DNA of 64,000 bases from Sphingopyxis sp. PAMC25046 (GCF_004795895.1 NZ_CP039250.1:2170001-2234000), one strand, 5' to 3'. Numbered from the stretch's first letter, positions 26,414 through 37,501 are shown. Notes: a model not told the origin generated them from the letters alone. Numbers and translations: made by a program.

Positions 26414-28213
26414 ATGCCCGTCTATCGCGCTCCCGTGCAGGACACACTGTTCCTCCTCAACGATGTGCTCGGGATCGAGCGTTATTCGAACCTGCCCGGT
26501 TTCGCCAATGCGACCCCCGACATGATCGAAGCGGTGCTGACCGAGGCGGGAAAATTCTGCGAGGAAGTGCTGTTTCCGATCAACCAGTCGGGCGACCTCG
26601 AAGGTTGCACGCGCCACGACGACGGTTCGGTGACGACGCCCAAGGGTTTCAAGGAGGCCTATAAGGCCTATTCGGAAGCGGGTTGGGGCCTGCTCACCGC
26701 GCCCGAGGAATTCGGCGGGCAGGGTTTGCCGCATGTGATCGGTTTTCCGGTCGAGGAATATCGCAATGCCGCCAACCAGGCGTTCGCCATGTATCCGGGA
26801 CTGACGCAGGGCGCGACCGCGGCGATCCTTGTCAAGGGATCGGACGAACAGAAGGCGACTTATGTTCCCAAGATGATCGCGGGCGATTGGGGCGGGACGA
26901 TGAACCTGACCGAACCGCATTGCGGCACCGATCTTGGCCTCATCCGGACGCGCGCGGTGCCGAACGGCGACGGCAGCTATGCCGTCACCGGAACGAAAAT
27001 CTTCATTTCGTCGGGCGAGCATGATCTGACCGAAAACATCATCCACCTGGTGCTCGCCAAGACCCCCGACGCGCCCGACAGCGTCAAGGGTATTTCGCTG
27101 TTCATCGTGCCGAAGTTCCTCGTCAATGACGACGGATCGCTCGGTGAGCGGAACACCCTCTCGTGCGGGTCGATCGAGCACAAGATGGGCATCCACGCCA
27201 ACTCGACCTGCGTAATGAATTACGACGGCGCGAAGGGCTGGATGGTCGGCGAGGAGAATAAGGGGCTCGCCGCGATGTTCGTGATGATGAACGCCGCGCG
27301 CCTCGGCGTCGGCATCCAGGGTCTCGGCCAGGCCGATGTCGCCTATCAGAACGCCGTCCAATATGCGCAGGATCGCCGTCAGGGGCGTGCGCTCACCGGG
27401 CCGAAGGATCCGCAGGAAAAGGCCGATCCGCTGTTCGTGCATCCCGACGTGCGCCGGATGCTGATGGACGGCAAGGCGACGGTCGAGGGACTGCGCGCGC
27501 TCTGCACCTGGGGCGCGCTGCAGGTCGACCTCGCGCATGTTGCCGAGAGCGAGGAGGAGCGCCAGCGCGCCGACGATCTCGTCAGCCTGCTCACTCCGGT
27601 CATCAAGGGCTTCGGCACCGACAAGGGTTATGAGGTCGCGACCAACGCGCAGCAGGTGTTCGGCGGCCACGGCTACATCGAAGAGCAGGGCATGAGCCAA
27701 TATGTCCGCGATGCCCGCATCACCATGATCTACGAAGGCGCGAACGGGGTGCAGGCGATGGATCTCGTCGGCCGCAAGCTCGCGCAGAATGGCGGCCGCG
27801 CCATCCAGACCTTCTTTGCGATCGTCGACGAAGAATGCGCGCGCGCGAAGGGCGATGAAGCGCTCGCGGATTTCGCGGGCCGGCTCGAAAAGGCGAATGG
27901 CGAGCTCAAGGCCGCGACGATGTGGTTCATGCAAAATGGCATGGCGAACCCGAACAATGTCGGCGCCGGCGCGCATCATTATATGCACATATTGGGGATC
28001 GTTGCGCTCGGCTCGATGTGGCTGATGATGGCCGAAGCCGCGACGAAAGCGCTCGCCGAAGGCCGCGGGAACAAGGCGTTCCTCGAAGCCAAGCTCGTCA
28101 CCGCGCGCTATTTCGCCGAACGTTTCCTGCCCGACGCGGGTTCGCTCCGCCGCAAGATCGAAGCGGGCAGCGAGGCGATGATGGCGCTGACCCCCGAACA
28201 GTTCGCCGCCTGA
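26414..28213 (+). CDS. acyl-CoA dehydrogenase with C-terminal extension
   Basis: A 599-residue flavoprotein of the large acyl-CoA dehydrogenase group (DmdC/FadE-like, with an extra C-terminal alpha domain). It begins with a DUF-type segment ([19 protein letters not shown]), has the FAD/substrate motif [13 protein letters not shown], and places the catalytic glutamate in [14 protein letters not shown]. It would start beta-oxidation of medium or long chains, or of an unusual acyl-CoA. GAAGGA precedes the ATG. Its upstream MerR gene and operator suggest regulation by an acyl-CoA. Confidence 0.88.
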   Translation: MPVYRAPVQDTLFLLNDVLGIERYSNLPGFANATPDMIEAVLTEAGKFCEEVLFPINQSGDLEGCTRHDDGSVTTPKGFKEAYKAYSEAGWGLLTAPEEFGGQGLPHVIGFPVEEYRNAANQAFAMYPGLTQGATAAILVKGSDEQKATYVPKMIAGDWGGTMNLTEPHCGTDLGLIRTRAVPNGDGSYAVTGTKIFISSGEHDLTENIIHLVLAKTPDAPDSVKGISLFIVPKFLVNDDGSLGERNTLSCGSIEHKMGIHANSTCVMNYDGAKGWMVGEENKGLAAMFVMMNAARLGVGIQGLGQADVAYQNAVQYAQDRRQGRALTGPKDPQEKADPLFVHPDVRRMLMDGKATVEGLRALCTWGALQVDLAHVAESEEERQRADDLVSLLTPVIKGFGTDKGYEVATNAQQVFGGHGYIEEQGMSQYVRDARITMIYEGANGVQAMDLVGRKLAQNGGRAIQTFFAIVDEECARAKGDEALADFAGRLEKANGELKAATMWFMQNGMANPNNVGAGAHHYMHILGIVALGSMWLMMAEAATKALAEGRGNKAFLEAKLVTARYFAERFLPDAGSLRRKIEAGSEAMMALTPEQFAA

Positions 28214-28258
28214 CTTTAGCCCTTGCAACTATCGCCGCCATCATGCGTGGTGGCGGCG

Positions 28259-29752
28259 ATGGGGACAGAGCTTGCACCTATAGTCGTCGAAGGCCGCAAC
28301 TGTTGGCGGATCGAACGTGCCAACAAGGCGCGGATGATCGTCGATGCCGCCGATTATTTCGAACTGCTCGAAATTCTGATGGCGAAGGCGGAAGAGCGTA
28401 TCCTGCTCATCGGTTGGGACTTCGATCCGCGCATTGCGCTGAAACCCGACGAGGGGGGCAAGGGCGAACCGCTTGGCGACTATCTGCTGAAGCTCGCGCA
28501 CGAAAAGCCCGATCGCGACATCGATATATTGCGCTGGAATTTCGGGGGACTGAAACAATTTGCGATACCACGCATCCTGTCGATGATCGCGCGATGGAAA
28601 CTCACGCGCTCGATCAGTTTCCGTCTCGACAGTGCGCATCCGGTCGGCTGCAGCCATCACCAGAAGGTTGCGGTGTTCGACGATCATCTCGCCGTGTGCG
28701 GCGGGATCGACGTCGGTGCGCGGCGCTGGGACACTCGAGGGCACGAGGATGGCGACACGCGACGCATCGCCCCCGACGGCAAAGCCTATATGCCCTGGCA
28801 CGACAGCACGATGATATTGGCTGGACCGGTGGGCAGCGCGCTCGCCGACCTCGGCAACGAGCGCTGGCAGCGTGCGACCAAAAAGCCGCTGCGCGACCTG
28901 ACGGGCAAGGGCGAGAATTGGCCCGACGACCTGGAGCCCGATTTCGAGCGCGTCGACGTCGCCATTTCGCGCACGCGCGCCAAATATGACGGTTATGACG
29001 AAATTCGCGAGATCGAACAGCTATACCTCGACATGATCGCGGCGGCGAAGCGCTTCATCTATTTCGAAAATCAATATTTCACCTGCGGAAAGATCGCCGC
29101 GGCGATCGCCGAACGGCTGAACGAGGATGATCCGCCCGAATTCGTGATGGTGATGCCCGAAACTGCCGACGGCTGGCTCGAACAGATGGCGATGGACGCC
29201 GCGCGCGTGCAACTCGTCCGCGAAATCGCGAAAGCGAAGCATGGCGACCGGCTCAAGGTCTATTGTCCGCGGACGGCGAAGGGCGAGGCGATTTACGTTC
29301 ACGCCAAGACCGCGGTGATCGACGACCGAATGATCCGTGTCGGTTCGGCCAATATGAACAACCGCTCGATGGGGCTCGACAGCGAATGCGACGTGACGAT
29401 CGATGCCGCCTTGCCCGCGAACGCCGACGCTGGCCCTGCGATCCGACGCCTGCGCGAATCGTTGATCGCCGAGCATTTGGACGTCGATCCGGCCGAGGTG
29501 CGCCGCCAGTTCGAGGTGACGGGATCGCTGATCGCGACGATCGAGGCGCTTCGCGGCAACGGGCGGTCGCTCGAGCTGCTCGATCTGACCAAGCCGGGTC
29601 CGTTCGACGAATTCATCGCCGAGAATGAGTTGCTCGACCCGACGAGCCCCGAGGACATGTTCGAAAGCCTGACCGAGCGCGGCCTCAGGAAAAGCTGGCA
29701 TCGCGGCCGCGACTGGATGCGGCGGCACCGGCCCTTTCGGCGAAGGGCCTAG
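28259..29752 (+). CDS. phospholipase D family protein
   Basis: A 497-residue protein with two complete HKD motifs: H134-x-K136...D141 in HHQKVAVFDD and H348-x-K350...D355 in VHAKTAVIDDRMI. Each is followed by the usual glycine/serine segment (CGGID; GSANMNNRSM). This arrangement is that of phospholipase D or cardiolipin-synthase relatives. No signal peptide or membrane helix is seen, which argues for a cytoplasmic or peripheral phospholipase D. The ATG at 28259 is chosen over an upstream TTG at 28223. It overlaps the convergent lyase gene by four bases. Confidence 0.85.
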   Translation: MGTELAPIVVEGRNCWRIERANKARMIVDAADYFELLEILMAKAEERILLIGWDFDPRIALKPDEGGKGEPLGDYLLKLAHEKPDRDIDILRWNFGGLKQFAIPRILSMIARWKLTRSISFRLDSAHPVGCSHHQKVAVFDDHLAVCGGIDVGARRWDTRGHEDGDTRRIAPDGKAYMPWHDSTMILAGPVGSALADLGNERWQRATKKPLRDLTGKGENWPDDLEPDFERVDVAISRTRAKYDGYDEIREIEQLYLDMIAAAKRFIYFENQYFTCGKIAAAIAERLNEDDPPEFVMVMPETADGWLEQMAMDAARVQLVREIAKAKHGDRLKVYCPRTAKGEAIYVHAKTAVIDDRMIRVGSANMNNRSMGLDSECDVTIDAALPANADAGPAIRRLRESLIAEHLDVDPAEVRRQFEVTGSLIATIEALRGNGRSLELLDLTKPGPFDEFIAENELLDPTSPEDMFESLTERGLRKSWHRGRDWMRRHRPFRRRA

Positions 29753-30600
29753 TCGGCCAGCGACAGGATATGGTGCGCCTGCTTGAGGTGCGGTGCGTCG
29801 ACCATCTTGCCGTCGACCTGGAGCACGCCGACGCCGGGGTTGGCCGCGAACGCATCGATGATCGCCTGCGCGCGCGCCACCTCGTCGGTCGAGGGCGTGA
29901 AGGCGGCGTTGATCGGACCGACCTGCGAGGGGTGGATCGCCATCATGCCCGTAAAACCGTCGCGTCGTGCGCGGGCGGCATAGGCAGCCAGACCAGCCTC
30001 GTCCTTGATCGCGGGAAATACGGTGTCGATCGCCGCGGTATTCGCGCCATGCGCCGCGAACAGGGTCAGTGCGCGCGCGGTCTCATAGGGCGAAGTGTAG
30101 CTGCCGTCGTCGTTCCGGCTCGTCGTCGCGCCGATCGCGGCGGGCAGATCCTCGGCGCCCCAGGTCAGGCCGAGCAGGCGGTCCTTTACTTCGCGGTAGC
30201 TGCCGAGCGTGAAGAGCGCGGCGGGCGTCTCGGTCGCGATCGGCAGGACGGCGGGCAGCGAGGCATCGCGCGCGGATTCGCTGCGCAGCACGGTGTCGAG
30301 CTGAAGGATACTCGGCGCACCCTCGGCCTTGGGCAGCATGATCGCATCGGGGCGGGCGCCGGCGATCGCGGCGACGTCGGCGGCGGTCATATGCCCGTCA
30401 AGCGGGTTGACGCGCACCAGCGTGATGACCTCTCGCTCGCCGGAAAGATAATCGGCGATCGCGGCGCGCGCCGTCTCCTTGTTCGCGAGCGCAACCGAAT
30501 CCTCGAGGTCGAGGATGATCGCATCGGCGCCCGAGGCGGCCGCCTTGGCGAAACGCTCGGGGCGATCACCGGGGACGAAGAGGAGGGATCGGAGGCGCAT
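29749..30600 (-). CDS. HpcH/HpaI aldolase/citrate lyase family CoA-ester lyase
   Basis: A 283-residue CitE/malyl-CoA-lyase-like TIM-barrel enzyme. Family features are LRSLLFVPGDRPERF at the start, DAIILDLEDSVALANKE (metal-binding Glu-Asp), VRVNPLDG, MLPKAEG and GLTWGAEDLPAAIG. It would cleave or condense a 3-hydroxy-acyl-CoA such as malyl-, citramalyl- or methylmalyl-CoA. Its start overlaps the MaoC gene by one base, so the two enzymes probably act in series: hydration, then C-C cleavage. ATG 30600 is chosen because the longer frame lies in maoC. Confidence 0.85.
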   Translation of the reverse strand: MRLRSLLFVPGDRPERFAKAAASGADAIILDLEDSVALANKETARAAIADYLSGEREVITLVRVNPLDGHMTAADVAAIAGARPDAIMLPKAEGAPSILQLDTVLRSESARDASLPAVLPIATETPAALFTLGSYREVKDRLLGLTWGAEDLPAAIGATTSRNDDGSYTSPYETARALTLFAAHGANTAAIDTVFPAIKDEAGLAAYAARARRDGFTGMMAIHPSQVGPINAAFTPSTDEVARAQAIIDAFAANPGVGVLQVDGKMVDAPHLKQAHHILSLAD

Positions 30601-31052
30601 CAGGCGTCCTTTTTCTTGATGAGCGCGGAGCGTTCGCACTGGCAGACGATCTCGTCGCGCTGGTTGATCGCGCGGTGCAGGAAGGTCACGATACCCGCAT
30701 TCGGCCGCGATTTCGATTCCTTGAGGCCGATCACTTCGCTTTCCGCGCGCAATGTGTCGCCGATGAACACGGGCTTCGGCATCACTAGCTTGTCATAGCC
30801 GAGGTTTGCGACGAGCGTCCCGAGCGTCGTATCGCCGACCGACAGCCCGACCATCAGGCTGAAGGTGAAGGTGCCATTGACGAGGATTTGGCCGAACTCC
30901 GACGCCTTCGCCGCCTCGATGTCTAGGTGGAGCGGCTGCGGATTGTGCGTCATCGTCGTGAACAACAGATTGTCGGTCTCGGTCACCGTGCGCCGGATGT
31001 CGTGCGTCAGCGTGTCGCCGATCCGCCATTCGTCGAAAAACTTGCCTGCCAT
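30600..31052 (-). CDS. MaoC family dehydratase
   Basis: A 150-residue hotdog-fold hydratase. The active-site region reads [12 protein letters not shown] where typical R-specific enoyl-CoA hydratases have D-x-N-P-x-H; the first aspartate is replaced by His, as in mesaconyl-CoA hydratase-like MaoC proteins. [17 protein letters not shown] sequence follows. It lies two bases after the acetyltransferase gene and overlaps the CoA-ester lyase by one base. A role hydrating a branched or dicarboxylic enoyl-CoA in this leucine-related cluster is inferred. Confidence 0.83.
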   Translation of the reverse strand: MAGKFFDEWRIGDTLTHDIRRTVTETDNLLFTTMTHNPQPLHLDIEAAKASEFGQILVNGTFTFSLMVGLSVGDTTLGTLVANLGYDKLVMPKPVFIGDTLRAESEVIGLKESKSRPNAGIVTFLHRAINQRDEIVCQCERSALIKKKDA

Positions 31053-31054
31053 TA

Positions 31055-31513
31055 TCAGTCCCTCAAATGCAGTTTCATGCCGACATGGCTCTGTACGAAG
31101 CCGAGCCGGGCGTAAAAACGGTGTGCCGCGGTGCGCGTTGCCGACGAAGTAAGCTGGACGAGCTTGCAGTCGCGCGCGCGGCATTGTTCGACCGCCCACA
31201 GGATCATCTGCTCGCCGAGCTTCTGTCCGCGCAGCCCGCTCGCGATGCGTACTGCTTCGATCAGCCCGCGCCAGCTTCCGCGAAAGGACAGGCCGGGAAG
31301 GAAGCTCAATTGCATCGTCCCGACGACGCGGCCGTCCAGTTCGGCTGCGATCAGATGCTGGTTCGGATCGGCATCGATCACCTCGAACGCCGCGAGGTAG
31401 CGCGGGTCTGACCGGTCGGCCTCGCGCCCCGGAGGGATCGTATCCTCCGCAAGCATGGCAAGGATAGCGGGAAGGTCCGCCACCGTTGCATCGCGGAAGG
31501 TCAGCTCGTTCAT
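31055..31513 (-). CDS. GNAT family N-acetyltransferase
   Basis: A 152-residue acetyltransferase. The acetyl-CoA-binding motif is in [22 protein letters not shown], followed by [23 protein letters not shown] and ending VGMKLHLRD. The acceptor is unknown. It is embedded between the carboxylase alpha-subunit gene (four-base overlap) and the MaoC gene, so it is co-transcribed with acyl-CoA catabolism genes. The same arrangement in related genomes would suggest a physiological link, but I cannot check that. Confidence 0.85.
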   Translation of the reverse strand: MNELTFRDATVADLPAILAMLAEDTIPPGREADRSDPRYLAAFEVIDADPNQHLIAAELDGRVVGTMQLSFLPGLSFRGSWRGLIEAVRIASGLRGQKLGEQMILWAVEQCRARDCKLVQLTSSATRTAAHRFYARLGFVQSHVGMKLHLRD

Positions 31514-33354
31514 TCGGCCGCCTCGATCTTCGCGAGCAACGCTTCGACCTGCACTTGAGTACCTGCGATCGCGTTGAGTTCGGCGACGATGCCGTCGAAC
31601 GGTGCCGTCAGGCTATGCTCCATCTTCATCGCTTCGAGGGTCAGCAGCTTCTGACCCTTGGTCACCTTGTCGCCCGCGGCGACATCGACCGCGATGATCT
31701 TGCCCGGCATCGGCGACAGGATCGCGCCGTCGCTCGCTCCGCCGCCGGTGCCGCCCGCGGCGCGCCATGGGGTAAGCTGCCACACCGCGCCGCTTTCGGC
31801 CACCAGCATGGCCGGTGCCGGCTCGTCGGTGCCGGGGCCGTGCAGCGTCACGTCGACGCGCTTGCCGTCGAGCAGGAATGGCGCGTTGCGCACGTCGGGG
31901 GCGTTGAGGCGGAACCCCGATTGCAGCGCGCGAGGCACCATCGCCATCGCGGCATTGGTCAGTGCCTGCCCGGAAGGAACCGGCTCGGCAGTCATGCTGT
32001 CGCCGTCGCGGCCGATAAGTCCTGTATCGACCGTTCCCGCGACGAAATCGGGATGGTCGAGCGCGGCGATCAGGAAGGCCGAATTGGTCCTCACCGGCCA
32101 GATCGCGCTGTCCTCCAGCATCTCCGACAGCATCTCGCGCGCTTCCTCGCGGTCCTCGCCCCAGGCGATGACCTTGGCGATCATCGGGTCATAGAAGGGC
32201 GAGACTTCGGCGCCTTCATAGACGCCGGTGTCGACGCGGCCGCTATGTTCGGGAAGCTGGAACAGTTCGAGCGTGCCGATGCTCGGCAGGAATCCCTTGG
32301 CGGGATCCTCGGCATAGAGCCGCGCTTCCATCGCCCAGCCGTTGATCGCGAGTTCGTCCTGCCCCAGCGGGATGGGCTCACCCGACGCGACGCGGAGCTG
32401 CCATTCGACCAGATCGACGCCGGTGATCTCTTCGGTCACCGGATGTTCGACCTGCAGCCGCGTGTTCATTTCCATGAACCAGATACGGTCGGCGCGCAGG
32501 CCCTCCGACGCGTCGGCGATGAACTCGATCGTCCCCGCGCCGACATAGTCGACCGCCTTCGCAGCGCGCACCGCGGCGGCGCAGAGGTCGGCGCGCGTGG
32601 CGTCGTCCATGCCGGGGGCAGGGGCTTCCTCGATCACCTTTTGGTGACGGCGCTGCAGCGAGCAATCGCGCTCGAACAGATGGACCACATTGCCATGCGT
32701 GTCGCCGAACACCTGCACCTCGATATGGCGCGGGGTCAGGATATATTTCTCGATCAGCACATGATCGTTGCCGAACGACGCCGCCGCCTCGCGCTGGCAC
32801 GAGGCGAGCATGTCCGCAAAATCGGCCGCGGCATCGACCTTGCGCATCCCCTTGCCGCCGCCGCCCGCGACCGCCTTGATCAACACGGGGTAGCCGATTT
32901 CGGCCGCCTGTTCGGCGAGGAAAGCGGGATCCTGATTTTCGCCCATATAGCCCGGCGTCACCGGCACTCCGGCGTCGGCCATCAGCTTCTTCGCAGCGTC
33001 CTTCAGCCCCATCGCGGTGATCGACGAGGGCTTCGGTCCAACCCACACGAGCCCCGCATCGGCGACCGCCTGCGCGAACTCGGCGTTCTCGGATAGGAAG
33101 CCATAGCCCGGATGGATCGCCTCGGCGCCGGTCGCCTTGGCGGCGGCGATGATCTTCTCACCGATCAGATAGGATTCGCGCGCCGGCGAGGGCCCGATAT
33201 GCACGGCCTCGTCGGCCTCGCGCACATGCAGCGCCTTTGCGTCGGCATCCGAGTAGACCGCAACGGTTCTTATGCCCATCTCGCGCGCGGTGCGGATGAT
33301 GCGACAGGCGATTTCGCCACGATTGGCGATGAGGAGGGAGGTGATCATGGTCAT
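31510..33354 (-). CDS. mccA: methylcrotonyl-CoA carboxylase, biotin-carrying alpha subunit
   Basis: A 614-residue subunit holding biotin carboxylase (residues 1-450: [22 protein letters not shown] at the start, ATP-grasp [10 protein letters not shown]) and a C-terminal biotin carrier domain with the biotinylated lysine K577 in EAMKMEHS. With the beta subunit it carboxylates 3-methylcrotonyl-CoA in leucine breakdown. Its ATG overlaps the mccB stop by one base (TAATG). Length fits the MccA type. Propionyl-CoA carboxylase is the main alternative, but the MccB-like partner argues against it. Confidence 0.87.
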   Translation of the reverse strand: MTMITSLLIANRGEIACRIIRTAREMGIRTVAVYSDADAKALHVREADEAVHIGPSPARESYLIGEKIIAAAKATGAEAIHPGYGFLSENAEFAQAVADAGLVWVGPKPSSITAMGLKDAAKKLMADAGVPVTPGYMGENQDPAFLAEQAAEIGYPVLIKAVAGGGGKGMRKVDAAADFADMLASCQREAAASFGNDHVLIEKYILTPRHIEVQVFGDTHGNVVHLFERDCSLQRRHQKVIEEAPAPGMDDATRADLCAAAVRAAKAVDYVGAGTIEFIADASEGLRADRIWFMEMNTRLQVEHPVTEEITGVDLVEWQLRVASGEPIPLGQDELAINGWAMEARLYAEDPAKGFLPSIGTLELFQLPEHSGRVDTGVYEGAEVSPFYDPMIAKVIAWGEDREEAREMLSEMLEDSAIWPVRTNSAFLIAALDHPDFVAGTVDTGLIGRDGDSMTAEPVPSGQALTNAAMAMVPRALQSGFRLNAPDVRNAPFLLDGKRVDVTLHGPGTDEPAPAMLVAESGAVWQLTPWRAAGGTGGGASDGAILSPMPGKIIAVDVAAGDKVTKGQKLLTLEAMKMEHSLTAPFDGIVAELNAIAGTQVQVEALLAKIEAAE

Positions 33355-34952
33355 TACATCCTGAACACGCCGAAGCCGCGGTCTTCGACCGGGGCGTTCA
33401 ACGTCGCGGAGAAGGCCAGTCCGAGCACGTCGCGCGTCTGTGCGGGGTCGATGATGCCATCGTCCCACAGGCGCGCGGTGGCGTGATAGGGGTTGCCTTC
33501 ATCCTCATATTTCTGGCGGATCGGCGCCTTGAAGGCCTCGGCCTCGTCGGGCGTCCATTTGTCGGCGTCGCGGTGAACCGTCGCGAGCACGCTTGCCGCC
33601 TGCTCGCCGCCCATCACGCTGATCCGTGCATTGGGCCAAGTGAACAGGAAACGCGGCGAATAAGCGCGCCCGCACATGCCGTAATTGCCCGCGCCGAAGC
33701 TGCCGCCGATCAGTACGGTGATCTTCGGCACCGTTGCCGTCGCCACCGCCGTCACCAGCTTCGCGCCATGCTTGGCAATCCCCTCGGCCTCATATTTGCC
33801 GCCGACCATGAAGCCCGAAATATTCTGGAGGAAGAGCAGGGGAATGCGCCGCTGCTGCGCCAGCTCGATGAAATGCGCGCCCTTGACCGCGCTCTCGCTG
33901 AACAGCACGCCATTGTTCGCGAGGATCGCGACCGGAATGCCCCAGATATGCGCGAAGCCGCAAACGAGCGTGCTGCCGTAATTCGCCTTGAACTCGTGGA
34001 ACTCGCTGCCGTCGACGATGCGCGCAATCACCTCGTGTACGTCATAGGGTGCGCGCACATCCTGCGGAATGATGCCGTAGAGTTCCTCGGCGTCATATTT
34101 CGGCGGCCGCGGTTCCTTCATCTCGACCTTGAAACCTTCGTCGGTGCCGAGATGACTGACGATATCGCGCACGATGGTCAGTGCATGCTCGTCATTTTCG
34201 GCGAGATGGTCGACGACGCCCGATTTCTTCGCGTGCAGGTCGCCGCCGCCCAGATCCTCGGCGCTGATCTCTTCGCCCGTCGCGGCCTTCACCAGCGGCG
34301 GGCCGGCGAGGAAGATCGTGCCTTGATTGCGCACGATGACGGTTTCGTCGCTCATCGCGGGCACGTAAGCGCCGCCCGCGGTGCAGCTTCCCATCACGCA
34401 CGCGATCTGCGGGATACGCTTCGCCGACATATTCGCCTGGTTGAAGAAAATGCGCCCGAAATGGTCGCGGTCGGGAAAGACCTGATCCTGATGCGGCAGG
34501 TTCGCGCCGCCCGAGTCGACGAGGTAGACGCAGGGCAGGCGGTTCGCCTCGGCAATCTCCTGCGCGCGAAGATGCTTCTTCACCGTCATCGGATAGTATG
34601 TGCCGCCCTTCACCGTCGCGTCGTTGCAGACGATCATCGTCTGCCGCCCCGAGACGCGGCCGATGCCCGCGATCATCCCCGCGCCGGGGATTTCGCCGCC
34701 ATACATGTCGCACGCCGCGAGCTGGCCGATCTCGAGGAAGGGCGAACCCGGATCGAGCAGCCGCTCGACGCGCTCGCGCGGCAGCAGCTTGCCGCGGCTC
34801 GTGTGCCGCTCGCGCGACTTTTCGTTGCCGCCGAGGCCGGCCTCGGCGACGCGCGCGTACAGCTCGTCGCGCAAGCCGCGATTGTGCGCGGTATTGGCGC
34901 GGAACGCGTCGCTCTCGCTACTCACCATCGTGCCCAGAACAGGTGCGCTCAC
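33354..34952 (-). CDS. mccB: methylcrotonyl-CoA carboxylase, carboxyltransferase beta subunit
   Basis: A 532-residue carboxyltransferase. It contains MCC-type segments: [79 protein letters not shown] and the C-terminal [21 protein letters not shown]. These are the hallmarks of methylcrotonyl-CoA rather than propionyl-CoA carboxylase. I take the GTG at 34952, which has AGAGGAG upstream; the longer frame to 35045 runs through the intergenic region. It heads the operon mccB-mccA-GNAT-maoC-lyase. Confidence 0.9.
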   Translation of the reverse strand: MSAPVLGTMVSSESDAFRANTAHNRGLRDELYARVAEAGLGGNEKSRERHTSRGKLLPRERVERLLDPGSPFLEIGQLAACDMYGGEIPGAGMIAGIGRVSGRQTMIVCNDATVKGGTYYPMTVKKHLRAQEIAEANRLPCVYLVDSGGANLPHQDQVFPDRDHFGRIFFNQANMSAKRIPQIACVMGSCTAGGAYVPAMSDETVIVRNQGTIFLAGPPLVKAATGEEISAEDLGGGDLHAKKSGVVDHLAENDEHALTIVRDIVSHLGTDEGFKVEMKEPRPPKYDAEELYGIIPQDVRAPYDVHEVIARIVDGSEFHEFKANYGSTLVCGFAHIWGIPVAILANNGVLFSESAVKGAHFIELAQQRRIPLLFLQNISGFMVGGKYEAEGIAKHGAKLVTAVATATVPKITVLIGGSFGAGNYGMCGRAYSPRFLFTWPNARISVMGGEQAASVLATVHRDADKWTPDEAEAFKAPIRQKYEDEGNPYHATARLWDDGIIDPAQTRDVLGLAFSATLNAPVEDRGFGVFRM

Positions 34953-35098
34953 GTTTCGAAATCTCCTCTGAAGTCGGGCCGGACTATCCCGCCGCTCGTC
35001 GAGCGACAAGGACCGCAGGCCGAAAATGGTTGGCGTTGAAACCAATTCGTCACAGGCCTATGCCCCTCGCACGCCCGTTTAAGAACAAGGTCATTCCC

Positions 35099-37192
35099 AT
35101 GAAAAAAGCCGTCCTCGCCATATTGCTTTCGACCGCCGCGATCGTCGCGGGGCCCGTCGCCTGTTCGAAGGGCGACCAGACTGACAAGGCCGACACCAGC
35201 TACACTGTCGGCACCGAACTCGGGATCAGCAAGGCCGCGATGGACACCAGCGTGAAGTCCGGCGACGACTTTTACGCCTATGCCAACGGCAATTGGCAAA
35301 GGACGACCGAAATCCCCGCCGACCGCTCGTCGATCGGCGCCTTCTACATCGCCTTTCTCGAGACCGAGAAGCGCGTCCGCGAGCTGGTCGGCGCGATCGT
35401 CCAGCAGGGCGGCGAGCCGGCCACCGACGAAGGGCGCATCGCGGCTTTCTACAAGGCCTATATGAACACTCAGGCGATCGACGCGGCGGGCATCAAGCCG
35501 GTCGCGGCCGACCTCGCGCGCTTCGCCGCGATCAACGACAAGGCCGCGCTGTCGAAGGTCCTCGGCGAACAGACCCGCGCCGACGTCGACCCGCTCAACG
35601 CGACCGACTTCGGGACCGAGAATCTCTTCGGCATCTTTGTGACGCAGGGGCTCGCGACCCCGGGCGAAGTGATCCCCTATATGTTGCAGGGCGGCCTCGG
35701 GCTTCCCGAGCGCGAATATTATCTGTCGGCCGACCCCAAGATGGCCAAGATCCGCTCCGATTATCAGGCCTACATCGAAAAGCTGCTGACCGCGGCGGGC
35801 CAGAGCGACGCTGCGGCGAAGGCCAAGCGCATCTACGACCTCGAACTCAAGATCGCGCGGGCGCACGTCAGCCGCGAACAGAGCGAGGACTTTACCAAAT
35901 CGGCCGACGTCTGGACCAAGGCCGACTTCGCCAAGAAGGCGCCGGGAATCGACTGGGATGCCTGGTTCGCTGCGGCGAAGCTCGACACGGCGGGCAAGTT
36001 CGGCGCCTACCACGCGAACGCGATCACCGGCCTGTCGGCGCTTGTGGCGTCGGAGCCGCTCGATGCGTGGAAGGATTGGCTGACGTTCCACCAGATCAAC
36101 AGCCATAGCGACGTGCTGCCGAGCGCGATCGACAATGCCCACTTCGCCTTTTACGGCACGACGCTTGCGGGCACACCGCAGCAGCGCAGCCGCGACAAGC
36201 GCGCTCTCGACGCGCTGAACACCGACCTCGGCGACGCGGTCGGCCGCGTCTATGCCGAGAAATATTTCCCGGCCTCCGCCAAAGCCGAAGTCGGCGACAT
36301 GGTGAAGGGCATCAAGGCGGCGTTCGCGACGCGCGTGAACGGCATCGACTGGATGGCGCCCGAAACCAAGAAGGAAGCGATCAAGAAGGTCGAAACGATC
36401 GTCGTCGGCGTCGGCTATCCCGAAAGCTGGCGCGATTATGGCAGTTACAGCGTCAGCGCGACCGACGCATATGCGAATGAAATTGCGGCGGGGAAGGCTG
36501 AATATGCCCACCAGCTCGCGAAGATCGGCAAGCCGATGGACAAGGCCGAATGGTGGATGACCCCGCAGACGGTCAATGCGGTCAATCTGCCGGTGCAGAA
36601 CGCGCTGAACTTCCCCGCCGCGATCCTCCAGCCGCCCTTCTTCAACGCCAAGGCCGATCCAGCCTATAACTATGGCGCGATCGGTGCCGTCATCGGCCAC
36701 GAGATCAGCCACAGCTTCGATAATAATGGTGCCGCGTTCGACTCGACGGGCGCGCTGCGCAACTGGTGGACCGCCGCCGACCTCAAGAAGTTCGAGGAAG
36801 CGGGCTCGTCGCTCGCCGCGCAATACGACACGTACAAGCCGTTCCCCGACCTCGCGGTGAACGGCAAGCTGACGCTGGGTGAGAATATCGCCGACGTCGC
36901 GGGTCTTCAGGCCGCCTATGACGCGTATCGCGCGTCGCTGAACGGCAAGGAAGCGCCGGTAATCGGCGGCTTCACTGGCGACCAGCGCTTCTTCATCGCC
37001 TATGCGCAGACTTGGGCGACCAAGATGCGCGACGAGGCACTGCGCGCGCGCGTCGCGACCGACGGCCACGCACCGGGCAATTATCGCGCGCTCACCGTCC
37101 GCAACCTCGACGCCTGGTACAAGGCGTTCGACGTCAAGGAAGGCGACAAGCTCTACCTTGCGCCCGACAAGCGCGTCCGCGTCTGGGGCTGA
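35099..37192 (+). CDS. M13 family metallopeptidase (neprilysin/PepO-like)
   Basis: A 697-residue exported zinc peptidase. A signal peptide ends near AGPVAC, where C21 may be lipidated although the lipobox is not canonical. The catalytic HEISH motif is at residues 534-538 and the third zinc ligand in ENIADVAG, with Glu595. The substrate-binding region resembling NAFY is VQNALNFPAAILQPP, and the C-terminal arginine-rich CVRVW-type end is present. It would degrade short peptides in the periplasm. The true start is ATG 35099; the frame is open upstream but that part is antisense to mccB. Confidence 0.9.
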   Translation: MKKAVLAILLSTAAIVAGPVACSKGDQTDKADTSYTVGTELGISKAAMDTSVKSGDDFYAYANGNWQRTTEIPADRSSIGAFYIAFLETEKRVRELVGAIVQQGGEPATDEGRIAAFYKAYMNTQAIDAAGIKPVAADLARFAAINDKAALSKVLGEQTRADVDPLNATDFGTENLFGIFVTQGLATPGEVIPYMLQGGLGLPEREYYLSADPKMAKIRSDYQAYIEKLLTAAGQSDAAAKAKRIYDLELKIARAHVSREQSEDFTKSADVWTKADFAKKAPGIDWDAWFAAAKLDTAGKFGAYHANAITGLSALVASEPLDAWKDWLTFHQINSHSDVLPSAIDNAHFAFYGTTLAGTPQQRSRDKRALDALNTDLGDAVGRVYAEKYFPASAKAEVGDMVKGIKAAFATRVNGIDWMAPETKKEAIKKVETIVVGVGYPESWRDYGSYSVSATDAYANEIAAGKAEYAHQLAKIGKPMDKAEWWMTPQTVNAVNLPVQNALNFPAAILQPPFFNAKADPAYNYGAIGAVIGHEISHSFDNNGAAFDSTGALRNWWTAADLKKFEEAGSSLAAQYDTYKPFPDLAVNGKLTLGENIADVAGLQAAYDAYRASLNGKEAPVIGGFTGDQRFFIAYAQTWATKMRDEALRARVATDGHAPGNYRALTVRNLDAWYKAFDVKEGDKLYLAPDKRVRVWG

Positions 37193-37201
37193 TGACCGGG
37201 A

Positions 37202-37230
37202 AGGGCGGGGCACTCAGTCGGTCCCGCCCT
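37202..37230. terminator. hairpin between convergent genes
   Basis: Perfect 8-base arms AGGGCGGG (37202-37209) and CCCGCCCT (37223-37230) lie just after the peptidase stop and overlap the last codons of the minus-strand gene. There is no strong U-run, so any terminator role is tentative. Confidence 0.35.
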
Positions 37231-37501
37231 GATCCGCCGGCCCGCCGGGCTTTTCTTTCAGGATCAGATAGCGATAGACGCCGACGCAGTTGATGCAGAG
37301 CAGGGCGATATTCTGCCATCCGATGCCTTCGCTGTCGGGTTGCAGGAAACCCCAGCCGATCAGCGCAAGACTGCTCGTCACGAAGATGACGAACGCCCAG
37401 CCGGTCCAGCGCCGCCCGAGGTTGAGCGAAACGAGCAGCGCCGCAAGCGTCGCCGCGCCCGCGCCATAATATTGCAGGATGTCGAGCAGCGTCTGGCTCA
37501 C
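37214..37501 (-). CDS. small membrane protein of unknown function
   Basis: A 95-residue protein with three predicted helices: about residues 12-28, 32-53 and 62-80 (IALLCINCVGVYRYLIL). The last two form a hairpin. It ends in a short charged tail (KEKPGGPADQGGTD). The GTG start at 37501 overlaps the stop of the VOC gene by four bases, so it is the last gene of a four-gene operon headed by ivd. No family is recognised. Confidence 0.7.
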   Translation of the reverse strand: MSQTLLDILQYYGAGAATLAALLVSLNLGRRWTGWAFVIFVTSSLALIGWGFLQPDSEGIGWQNIALLCINCVGVYRYLILKEKPGGPADQGGTD

